Below are positions 15,101 through 20,973 of a stretch of 20,973 nucleotides of DNA, in pieces. Position 1 is the first letter of the stretch, and each line of letters opens with the position of its first letter. The notes beneath the pieces were generated by a model. That model saw only the letters and a list, made by a program, of their open reading frames with translations. It was not told where the DNA came from and made no database searches. The stretch lies in assembly GCA_025361995.1 (NCBI GenBank), contig JANYIP010000131.1:1-20973 (forward strand), read 5' to 3'. The DNA is from Streptomycetales bacterium. Lineage in GTDB: Bacteria > Actinomycetota > Actinomycetes > Prado026. A program made the position numbers and the translations under genes.

Positions 15101-15721
15101 GTGAACCGACTGGAGCTCGAGCCGACCGAGATCGGGCCGGCCGCGACGTACAGCTGGCTGACCTCGCTGATCGTTCCGCGACCGATCGCCTGGGTGTCCA
15201 CGACCTCCGCCGACGGGGTGGACAACGTCGCCCCGCACTCCTTCTTCACCGTGTCCAGCGAAGACCCGCCGGTGGTCCAGTTCACCTCAGTGGGGCGCAA
15301 GGACAGCCTGCGCAACGTCGAGGAGACCGGCGAGTTCGTCGTCAACTTCGCCACCGAGGAGCTCGCCGACCTCGTCAACGCCACCGCCACCGACTACCCG
15401 CGCGAGATCAGCGAGTTCGACGCCCTGGGCATCCTGCGGGAGCCCTCGGTGGTGGTACGCCCGCCACGCGTCGCGGTCTCCCCGGCGGCCTTCGAGTGTG
15501 TGGTGGAGGGGTTCCGCTCCTTCGGAGACCACGCGCGCGCGGGCACCGTGGTGTTCGGCCGCGTCGTCCACATCGCGGTCGAGGAGTCAGTGGCTCGCGA
15601 GGGCCGGGCCCGGATCGAGCTCCTGCACCCGATCGCTCGCCTCGGCGGCGCCGAGTGGGGAGCCATCGGCGAGATCAGCCGGCGCCGGCGTGTCCCGTAC
15701 ACCGACCTGGCCGGGGCCTGA
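15101..15721 (+). CDS. Flavin reductase-like FMN-binding split-barrel protein
   Basis: A 206-residue protein of the flavin reductase-like family. The N-terminal region reads YSWLTSLIVPRPIAWVST (about 17-34), then the loop NVAPHSFFTVSSEDPP with FMN-contact residues. GRKDSLRNVEETGEFVVN is the usual dimer/flavin region, and HPIARLGGAEW lies near the C-terminus. Family members bind FMN tightly and either reduce flavin or act as flavoproteins of unknown substrate; this subgroup has no defined reaction. GTG 15101 is preceded by GGGAAGG about 8 bases upstream. Its TGA overlaps the ATG of the DUF4245 gene by one base, so the two form an operon. It is not part of the usual glpX-DUF4245 arrangement as I know it, so it may be an addition. 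Confidence 0.88.
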   Translation: MNRLELEPTEIGPAATYSWLTSLIVPRPIAWVSTTSADGVDNVAPHSFFTVSSEDPPVVQFTSVGRKDSLRNVEETGEFVVNFATEELADLVNATATDYPREISEFDALGILREPSVVVRPPRVAVSPAAFECVVEGFRSFGDHARAGTVVFGRVVHIAVEESVAREGRARIELLHPIARLGGAEWGAIGEISRRRRVPYTDLAGA

Positions 15722-16266
15722 TGGCCGGTCGGCGGCGTGGCTTCGAGACGCTCGGGGACATGGCCCGCTCGATGGGGGTGGTCCTCGTCGTAGTCGCGGT
15801 CGTCGTGCTGATCACCATCCGTACCAAGGGGCAGGCGATCACACTGGTCGACGTCCAGGGCACGTACGCGCAGGCAACCATCGGGTCGACGCCCTTCCCG
15901 CTCGTCACCCCGACCGGACTGGACGACCGCTGGCGGGCCACCTCGGTCTACTACGACCCGCCCGAGCGCACCGGGGTCCCCGGCGTCACCCTGTGGCACA
16001 TCGGGTACGTCACCCCGGCAGACCAGTACGCCGGCGTGGAGCAGACCAACGGCCCGGCCACCGACGCGCTCGCGGCCGAGCTCACCACCCCGAAGGTGGC
16101 GGGGACGTCTACAGTCGCGGGCGTGAGCTGGCAGCGGTGGTCAGGCGACGGGGGCACCCGGCGGGCACTGGCGCGCACCGATGGCCGGGCCACCGTCGTC
16201 GTGGACGGGACCGCGGGGTGGACCGAGCTCGAGACGCTGGCCTGGTCGCTGCACGCGCACAGCTGA
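15721..16266 (+). CDS. DUF4245 domain-containing membrane protein
   Basis: A 181-residue protein with a short Arg-rich N-terminus (AGRRRGFETL), one membrane segment at about residues 17-33 (SMGVVLVVVAVVVLITI) and an extracytoplasmic domain. That domain has the features of DUF4245: RWRATSVYYDPP, then VTLWHIGYVTP, then a WQRWSG segment and a terminal TAGWTELETLAWSL. Function is unknown, but the family is consistently found between glpX and xseB/xseA in actinobacteria, as here. The ATG is fused to the upstream stop (TGATG), so translation depends on the flavin-reductase-like gene. It converges on xseB, 24 bases apart. Confidence 0.85.
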   Translation: MAGRRRGFETLGDMARSMGVVLVVVAVVVLITIRTKGQAITLVDVQGTYAQATIGSTPFPLVTPTGLDDRWRATSVYYDPPERTGVPGVTLWHIGYVTPADQYAGVEQTNGPATDALAAELTTPKVAGTSTVAGVSWQRWSGDGGTRRALARTDGRATVVVDGTAGWTELETLAWSLHAHS

Positions 16267-16290
16267 AGAGTGGGCTGACGCCGTCAGCCG

Positions 16291-16497
16291 TCAGCCGGCG
16301 TCGGGGAGCGCCTGGGCGGCCGCGGCTAGGCGCGCGCGAGCCCCGTCAAGGTGTCGCTGGCAGATCGCCGCGAGCTCCTCGCCCCGCTCCCAGAGGGCCA
16401 GCGACTCTTCCAGCGTCGCGCCACCGGCCTCGAGCCGCTGCACCACGTCCACGAGCTCGCCCCGTGCCGCCTCGTACCCGAGGTCCTCCGTCGCCAT
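16291..16497 (-). CDS. xseB: Exodeoxyribonuclease VII small subunit
   Basis: A 68-residue helical protein with the XseB pattern: YEAARGELVDVVQRLEAGGATLEESLALWERGEEL, then a second helix with CQRHLDGARARL. It forms exonuclease VII with XseA, degrading single-stranded DNA in both directions. Two starts are possible: ATG 16497, with AGGGTGA just upstream, or GTG 16506, which overlaps the xseA TGA (GTGA) and adds three residues. Either way it is translationally coupled to xseA. Confidence 0.93.
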   Translation of the reverse strand: MATEDLGYEAARGELVDVVQRLEAGGATLEESLALWERGEELAAICQRHLDGARARLAAAAQALPDAG

Positions 16498-16502
16498 GGC
16501 CG

Positions 16503-17723
16503 TCACCCTAGCGGCGCGGTACGTCGGGCTGGCAGCTCGCCGACAGCCAGCCGGACCCGGAGCAGGTCGTCGATGGCGACCTCCGCCTCGTCGCGGACGA
16601 CCAACCCGTCGGCGCGCTGCACCACGGCATAGCCCCGGGCCAGCGTGGCTGCCGGGGACAGTGCTCGCACCCTCGCCCGGGTGTGCTCCAGCTCGTCGCC
16701 CGCCCGGTCCAGCCGGTGGGTCACCGTCCGTCTCGCGCGTTCGGTCAGCTGCCCGATCTCGGCCAACCGCGGCGTGACCAGACCGGCTACCGGGTCAGCG
16801 AGCACCGGTCGGCTCCGCAGCGTCTCCAGCCGGCTGCCCTCGCGCGCCACCAGGTCGGTCACGGCTCGGCGCACGCGGTCGAGGGCCTGCCGTACTCCGG
16901 CCAGCTCCTCGCGTACGTCGGGGACGACCCGGCGGGCGGCGTCCGTCGGGGTGGAGGCCCGTACGTCGGCCACCAGGTCCAGCAGCGGGGAGTCCTGCTC
17001 GTGCCCGATCGCGCTGACCACCGGGGTCAGGCAGGCTGCCACCGCACGGACCATCGCCTCGTCGGAGAAGGGCAGCAGGTCCTCCACCGAACCTCCTCCG
17101 CGGGTGATCACGATGACGTCGACAGCTGGATCACGGTCGAGCCGGGCGATCGCGTCGACCACCTCGGCCACCGCGTACACCCCCTGGACGGCGACGTTCT
17201 CGACCCGGAAGTCCACGGCGGGCCAGCGCTGCCGGGCATTCTCCAGGACGTCCCGCTCCGCGGCCGACCCGCGGCCGCAGACCAGGCCGACCGTCCGTGG
17301 CAGGAAGGGCAGCGCCCGCTTGCGGCCAACCTCGAACAGGCCCTCGGCGGCCAGCACAGCCTTGAGCCGCTCGAGCCGGGCCAGCAGGTCGCCGAGTCCC
17401 ACCGGTCTGATCTCGGTGGCGGCGAGCGACAGCGTCCCGCGGGTCAGGTAGTAGTCCGGCTTCGCGAACACCACCACCCGGGCACCTTCAACCAGCGGGG
17501 GGACGACCGCTTCCAGCACCGCCCGAGGGACCGTCACCGATATCGACACGTCGGCCACCGGGTCGCGCAGCGTGAGGAACGACGTCCCTGCGCCGGGACG
17601 TCGGGTCAGCTGGGCCACCTGCCCCTCGACCCACACCCGGCCCAGCCGAGACACCCAGCTGGCGATGTGCTGCGCCAGGGTGCGTACGGGCATCGGCTCC
17701 TCGGGCGAGGTCTGGATCGGCAT
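16503..17723 (-). CDS. xseA: Exodeoxyribonuclease VII large subunit
   Basis: A 406-residue XseA. The N-terminal OB-fold single-strand-binding domain covers about 12-105 (VWVEGQVAQLTRRPGAGTSF, then VVFAKPDYYLTRGTLSL). The catalytic domain includes GLVCGRGSAAERDVLENARQR, VDVIVITRGGGSVEDLLPF and GHEQDSPLLDLVADVRASTPT. A coiled-coil region follows at about 280-370, then the C-terminal segment ARGYAVVQRADG. ATG 17723 starts MPIQTSPEEPMPVRTLAQ. No ribosome-binding site is visible; TACGCT (17735 to 17730) lies 6 bases upstream, suggesting leaderless expression. It diverges from ispH with only 30 bases between the two start codons. Confidence 0.95.
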   Translation of the reverse strand: MPIQTSPEEPMPVRTLAQHIASWVSRLGRVWVEGQVAQLTRRPGAGTSFLTLRDPVADVSISVTVPRAVLEAVVPPLVEGARVVVFAKPDYYLTRGTLSLAATEIRPVGLGDLLARLERLKAVLAAEGLFEVGRKRALPFLPRTVGLVCGRGSAAERDVLENARQRWPAVDFRVENVAVQGVYAVAEVVDAIARLDRDPAVDVIVITRGGGSVEDLLPFSDEAMVRAVAACLTPVVSAIGHEQDSPLLDLVADVRASTPTDAARRVVPDVREELAGVRQALDRVRRAVTDLVAREGSRLETLRSRPVLADPVAGLVTPRLAEIGQLTERARRTVTHRLDRAGDELEHTRARVRALSPAATLARGYAVVQRADGLVVRDEAEVAIDDLLRVRLAVGELPARRTAPLG

Positions 17724-17729
17724 GCCCGC

Positions 17730-17747
17730 AGCGTAGGCGCCTACCAT
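17730..17747. promoter_or_regulatory. Symmetric divergent xseA/ispH promoter core with perfect palindrome
   Basis: GTAGGCGCCTAC (17733-17744) is a perfect 12-bp palindrome whose centre (17738.5) is exactly midway between ATG 17723 (xseA) and ATG 17754 (ispH). Overlapping its two ends are TAnnnT hexamers, TACGCT leftward (17735 to 17730) and TACCAT rightward (17742-17747), each 6 bases before its ATG. This is the layout expected for two back-to-back leaderless promoters. Confidence 0.5.
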
Positions 17748-17753
17748 GGAGCC

Positions 17754-18749
17754 ATGCCTACCCCGCCCGGCGACCCTGCGCCCCGCCGTGTCCTGCTCGC
17801 TGCGCCGCGTGGCTACTGCGCCGGCGTCGACCGTGCGGTGATCACCGTCGAGAAGGCGCTGGACCTCTATGGCGCGCCCGTCTACGTACGCAAGCAGATC
17901 GTCCACAACCGGCACGTCGTCGAGACCCTCGAGTCCCGTGGTGCGATCTTCGTCGAGGAGACTTCGGACGTCCCCGAGGGCTCCATCGTCGTGTTCTCCG
18001 CGCACGGCGTCGCCCCGTCCGTGCACACCGAGGCTGCCAGCCGTGGGCTGCGGACCATCGACGCGACCTGCCCGCTGGTCACCAAGGTGCACCACGAGGC
18101 ACGACGGTTCGCCGAGGAGGGCTACCAGATCCTGCTCATCGGCCACGAGGGCCACGAAGAGGTCGTGGGTACGTCCGGCGAGGCGCCCGAGCACATCACG
18201 CTGGTCGACGGTCCCGACGGAGCCCGTGCGCTTGAGGTTGCCGACCCGACGAAGGTGGCCTGGCTGTCCCAGACCACCCTGTCGGTCGACGAGACAACCG
18301 AGACAGTGGACCTGCTGCGCACCCGGTTCCCGCTCCTGCTCGACCCGCCGAGCGATGACATCTGCTATGCCACTCAGAACCGGCAGGAAGCCATCAAGGT
18401 GGTCGCCGCGCAGTCCGAGCTCGTGATCGTCGTCGGGTCACGGAACTCCTCGAACTCCGTCCGGCTGGTCGAGGTCGCTCTGTCCGGTGGCGCGATCGCC
18501 GCGTACCTCGTGGACTACGCGGATGAGATCCAGGACGGGTGGCTCGACGGCGTCTCGACCGTCGGGGTCACGAGCGGGGCGTCAGTCCCGGAGATCCTCG
18601 TCCGTGGCGTGGTCGACTGGCTCGCCGAGCGTGGCTTCACGGACGTGCAGGAGGTCAGCTCGGCGGAGGAGCATCTGCTGTTTGCGCTGCCGCCGGAGCT
18701 GCGACGTGACCTGAAGTCGCGAGCCGGCGCCGCTCCCGCCACACCATGA
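17754..18749 (+). CDS. ispH: 4-hydroxy-3-methylbut-2-enyl diphosphate reductase
   Basis: A 331-residue IspH (LytB), last enzyme of the non-mevalonate pathway, making IPP and DMAPP from HMBPP. The three iron-sulfur cysteines are visible at Cys22 (RGYCAGVDRA), Cys106 (IDATCPLVTKVHHEA) and Cys204 (DDICYATQNRQEA). Substrate-binding stretches HNRHVV, FSAHGV and SRNSSNSVRL are intact. ATG 17754 begins MPTPPGD; the frame is open for more than 1 kb upstream across xseA, which is antisense reading. There is no usable Shine-Dalgarno sequence, fitting a leaderless start (TACCAT 6 bases upstream). The 3' end overlaps the convergent DUF6542 gene by 95 bases. Confidence 0.97.
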   Translation: MPTPPGDPAPRRVLLAAPRGYCAGVDRAVITVEKALDLYGAPVYVRKQIVHNRHVVETLESRGAIFVEETSDVPEGSIVVFSAHGVAPSVHTEAASRGLRTIDATCPLVTKVHHEARRFAEEGYQILLIGHEGHEEVVGTSGEAPEHITLVDGPDGARALEVADPTKVAWLSQTTLSVDETTETVDLLRTRFPLLLDPPSDDICYATQNRQEAIKVVAAQSELVIVVGSRNSSNSVRLVEVALSGGAIAAYLVDYADEIQDGWLDGVSTVGVTSGASVPEILVRGVVDWLAERGFTDVQEVSSAEEHLLFALPPELRRDLKSRAGAAPATP

Positions 18750-19380
18750 ATCCGATGATCACGAACGTCAGGCCAGAGCCGATCCAGAGCATCGGGCCGT
18801 AGTCCAGCAGGCCGTTCAGCGCCCCGACCGCCTTGGCGACCAGATCGCCGGCTGTCCCGACGAACTTGTCCGTCATCACCAGGACAGCGAAGACCAGGGG
18901 CGGGGCGATCAGTGCGGCGGCCCGGTCCGATCGTCGGACCTGGAACGCCGCGTACGCGCTGGTCGCGATGAACACCACGCCGAACAGCCAGCCGACGCCG
19001 CCGCCGGTGAACACGTCGAGCAGCATCCCGACCAACGATCCGGCGAAGACGATCACTGCGACCCCGGGAGCCGTCAGGCCGGGTGCCCCGATAGGTCGCG
19101 GGGCTCGCACAGCCGCGGGTCGGGCTGACGGTCGGGCTGACGGTCGGGCTGACGGGCGCGCTGAGCGTGACACTGGCTCGGCTGATGCCAGCGCCTGCTC
19201 GGCCAGGGGGGCCACCAGGTCCGGCAAGGGCACGATGGACGGCTGAGCGAGCACCGGGGGCACGGCTGGCAGCGGCGGCGCAGCGAGCACCGGGGGCACG
19301 TCAGGCACAGCAGGTGCAGCGGGCTGGCCGGAGTACGGCGGCTGCGGGGGACCCAGGGGTTCCCCTTGGGGCGTCGTCAT
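18655..19380 (-). CDS. DUF6542 domain-containing membrane protein
   Basis: A 241-residue protein. The first about 100 residues are Pro/Ala-rich and disordered, with a SARP repeat. Then come several hydrophobic segments: GVAVIVFAGSLVGMLLDVF, GVGWLFGVVFIATSAYAAF, AALIAPPLVFAVLVM, and a last one ending FVIIGFMVWRERRR. This matches the DUF6542 family next to ispH and ychF in actinobacteria (Rv1111c position). Function unknown. The start is uncertain: ATG 19380 is used here, but GTG 19386 lies 8 bases after TAGCGT (19400 to 19395) and could be leaderless; neither has a ribosome-binding site. It follows rmuC by 17 bases on the same strand, so read-through is likely. Its last 32 codons lie over the end of ispH. 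Confidence 0.85.
   Translation of the reverse strand: MTTPQGEPLGPPQPPYSGQPAAPAVPDVPPVLAAPPLPAVPPVLAQPSIVPLPDLVAPLAEQALASAEPVSRSARPSARPSARPSARPAAVRAPRPIGAPGLTAPGVAVIVFAGSLVGMLLDVFTGGGVGWLFGVVFIATSAYAAFQVRRSDRAAALIAPPLVFAVLVMTDKFVGTAGDLVAKAVGALNGLLDYGPMLWIGSGLTFVIIGFMVWRERRRLATSGHVAAPAAAQTADAPPPS
19118..19153. repeat. 12-bp tandem repeat in the DUF6542 gene
   Basis: GGTCGGGCTGAC occurs three times exactly (19118-19129, 19130-19141, 19142-19153), with a degenerate fourth to 19165. On the minus strand it encodes the SARP-SARP-SARP-SARP stretch of the disordered N-terminal region. Copy number could vary between strains. Confidence 0.9.
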
Positions 19381-19397
19381 GCTCACGGAGGACAACG

Positions 19398-20870
19398 CTA
19401 CGCCCCGCCGCCGCGGACATCTGCCGACCGGGGCAGTCGGAAGAGCGTGGGCACCGGCTCGGAGTCGACCCCGTAGCGCGGGTCAGCCTCGATCTCGTCG
19501 AGGACGACGAGCGCGTCGGTGGCCGAGGCGACCAGCTCGGGAGCCTCCAGCTGGCGCGTGGCGATCTCGATCTGCGGGGGCGTCGCGAGCTCCGCGTCGG
19601 TCACCTTCAGCTCGGTGAGCCGACGTGCGGTGACCAGGACGCGGCTCTCCAGCGAGCTGATCGTGTTGTTGTACGCCTTGACCGCACCCTCGATCCCGGT
19701 ACCCAGCTTGGCCAGGTGGCTCCCCATCGTCGCCAGTCGCCCGTGGAGCTCGCGGCCCAGCTCGTACACCTGCTGGGCGTTCGCCGCGAGAGCCTCCTGG
19801 CGCCAGGTGTAGGCGATGGTGCGCAGCATGGCGATGAGGGTCTGCGGGGTGGCGATCACCACGTCGCGCTCGAACGCGAACTCGAAGAGCGAGGGGTCCT
19901 GCTCCAGGGCGGCGCTGAGGAACACCTCAGCCGGGACGAACATCACCACGAACTCGGGCGTGGGCTGGAACTGCTCCCAGTAGGACTTCTTGCCCAGCCC
20001 GTCGATGTGCTCGCGCAGGTGACGTGCGTGCGCCTTGAGCCTGCTCGTACGCGTCGCGTCGTCCTTCGCCTCCATCGCCTCGAGGTACCCGCTGAAGGCC
20101 ACCTTCGCGTCGACCACGACGTTCTTGCCCCCCGCCAGGCGTACGACCAGGTCTGGCCGCTTGACCCCGTCGTCTGTCGTGACGCTCGCCTGCTCCGTGA
20201 AGTCGCAGTGCTCCACCATGCCGGCGGACTCGACCACCCGCCGCAGTTGCATCTCACCCCAGCGCCCGCGTGCCTGCGGCGCCCGCAAGGCCGTCACCAG
20301 CTGCGCAGTCTCGACCCGGAGCTGGTCGGACGTCTGGTTCATCGCACGCACCTGCTCGCGCAGCTCGGTGTACGCCCCCAGCCGGGTCTTCTCCACCTCT
20401 GTCAGCTGCACCCGGACCTGCTCCAGGGACTCCGACAGCGGTTTCACCATGTTCTCCACCGCCAGCCGACGCTGGTCGAGCTGGGCTGCGGTCTGCTTCT
20501 CGGCCGTGGCCAGTCGCTCGTCCGTAAGTTGCAGCAGGCGGGTGCTCGTCCGGTCCAGCGCCTCCTGGGACAGCAGCCGGAAGCGCTCGGTGAGCTCGAC
20601 CTGGGCCCGCTGGAGGTCCGCCAGCCGCTCCGCGCCGGCCTGTTGCGCGTACGCCAGCTCGGCATTCAGGCGGGTGACCTCGTGCTCGGCCTGCTCAGCA
20701 CGCGCGTTCCAGGTGGCCCGCTCAGTCGTCAGTCTCGCGGCGTCGGCCCTGGCGGAGTCGCGCTCGGCCTGGACCCGGCCGTTGCGGCTGCGCGTCGCCG
20801 AAGAGCCGGCCAGGGCGCCGACGGCCCCGGCGACGACCAGGCCGAGGAGCAGGAGGATCACGCTCGTCAC
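19398..20870 (-). CDS. rmuC: DNA recombination protein RmuC
   Basis: About 490 residues: an N-terminal membrane segment (VILLLLGLVVAGAVGALAGS, about 3-22), a long coiled coil (about 25-200, many Ala/Glu/Arg heptads), then the RmuC nuclease-like domain. That domain includes RGRWGEMQLRRVVESAGM, KRPDLVVRLAGGKNVVVDAKV (core D...DAK motif), FVVMFVPAEVFLSAAL and VVIATPQTLIAMLRTIAYTW. RmuC limits DNA inversions in E. coli; the exact activity is unsettled. Two starts lie two codons apart: ATG 20876 directly abuts GGAGG with no spacer, whereas GTG 20870 has a 6-base spacing, so I prefer GTG. It diverges from ychF and precedes DUF6542. Confidence 0.92.
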   Translation of the reverse strand: MTSVILLLLGLVVAGAVGALAGSSATRSRNGRVQAERDSARADAARLTTERATWNARAEQAEHEVTRLNAELAYAQQAGAERLADLQRAQVELTERFRLLSQEALDRTSTRLLQLTDERLATAEKQTAAQLDQRRLAVENMVKPLSESLEQVRVQLTEVEKTRLGAYTELREQVRAMNQTSDQLRVETAQLVTALRAPQARGRWGEMQLRRVVESAGMVEHCDFTEQASVTTDDGVKRPDLVVRLAGGKNVVVDAKVAFSGYLEAMEAKDDATRTSRLKAHARHLREHIDGLGKKSYWEQFQPTPEFVVMFVPAEVFLSAALEQDPSLFEFAFERDVVIATPQTLIAMLRTIAYTWRQEALAANAQQVYELGRELHGRLATMGSHLAKLGTGIEGAVKAYNNTISSLESRVLVTARRLTELKVTDAELATPPQIEIATRQLEAPELVASATDALVVLDEIEADPRYGVDSEPVPTLFRLPRSADVRGGGA

Positions 20871-20876
20871 GTTCAT

Positions 20877-20881
20877 CCTCC
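20877..20881 (-). promoter_or_regulatory. Ribosome-binding site deciding the rmuC start
   Basis: GGAGG read leftward, touching ATG 20876 but 6 bases from GTG 20870. The geometry favours the GTG two codons downstream. Confidence 0.55.
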
Positions 20882-20942
20882 GAGTGTGCCTGCGGGGTCC
20901 GACAGAACCGGGGAGGCCGCGCCCGGTCGAGTCGCGCTGGCC

Positions 20943-20948
20943 TAGACT
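20943..20948 (+). promoter_or_regulatory. Putative leaderless -10 box for ychF
   Basis: TAGACT ends 8 bases before GTG 20957; no Shine-Dalgarno sequence lies between them, so transcription would start at or next to the start codon. No clear -35 box. Confidence 0.4.
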
Positions 20949-20956
20949 CGCGGCCC

Positions 20957-20973
20957 GTGAGCCTCTCAATCGG
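20957..20973 (+). CDS. ychF: YchF-type redox-regulated P-loop ATPase, first codons only (partial)
   Basis: GTG AGC CTC TCA ATC GG reads M-S-L-S-I-G, the invariant start of YchF/Ola1 proteins (MSL-x-IG followed by the Walker A loop). Only 17 bases are in the window. Support comes from context: ychF lies next to ispH, DUF6542 and rmuC in actinobacteria, and the orientation is divergent from rmuC. With so few codons, the call rests mainly on that synteny. Confidence 0.6.

Noticed and set aside
17746..17748. Earlier ATG for ispH
   Set aside because: It is out of frame with the IspH reading frame (the frame reads CAT GGA GCC ATG).
16683..17753. N-terminal extension of ispH by 357 codons
   Set aside because: This is antisense to xseA; IspH homology and the usual length begin at ATG 17754.
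19118..19165. CRISPR-like or regulatory repeat array
   Set aside because: Units are 12 bp, contiguous without spacers, and in frame within a coding region (SARP repeats).

Overview
The window is high-GC chromosomal DNA from an actinomycete. The evidence is GC-rich third codon positions, many GTG starts, 4-base GTGA/ATGA gene overlaps, actinobacterial families (DUF3352, DUF4245, DUF6542), and the gene block fum / glpX / DUF4245 / xseB-xseA / ispH / DUF6542 / ychF, which resembles the Mycobacterium tuberculosis Rv1098c-Rv1112 neighbourhood. The genus cannot be fixed from the sequence; a non-mycobacterial actinomycete is likely because a class I fumarase accompanies fumC.

Region 1 (1-4221) is an accessory nitrile-metabolism operon read leftward. 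From its promoter it runs: FAD/NAD(P) disulfide-type oxidoreductase, an unrecognised 88-residue protein, an MSMEG_0572/Sll0783-family nitrogen-starvation protein, a strong intercistronic hairpin, cobalt-type nitrile hydratase beta and alpha subunits, the hydratase activator/metallochaperone with a His-rich tail, and an OsmC-family gene cut by the left edge. Most junctions overlap by a few bases, so translation is coupled. An XRE-cupin regulator diverges from the operon over a shared intergenic region holding a 22-bp imperfect palindrome.

Region 2 (4832-9135) holds two non-homologous fumarases on the minus strand, class II (fumC) and class I (Fe-S), separated by a plus-strand DUF559/AbiEi-type gene flanked by an exact 19-bp repeat and an 11-bp inverted repeat.

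Region 3 (9247-13959) holds a DUF3352 membrane-anchored protein, an amylosucrase (GH13), and a divergent LacI-family regulator. The intergenic region between the last two is packed with TGCAAG elements, two of them completed as LacI-type operators. This looks like a self-contained sucrose/alpha-glucan module.

Region 4 (13971-20973) is the conserved housekeeping block: glpX (gluconeogenesis), a flavin-reductase-like gene coupled to DUF4245, xseA-xseB (exonuclease VII), ispH (isoprenoids), DUF6542, rmuC and the first codons of ychF. Several genes here look leaderless, and the xseA/ispH start codons sit symmetrically about a perfect 12-bp palindrome.

No tRNA, rRNA, CRISPR array, transposase or integrase was seen, and no gene-free stretch exceeds 300 bases. 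The best candidate for something undescribed is the nitrile hydratase operon, with its unknown small protein, redox enzymes and hairpin.
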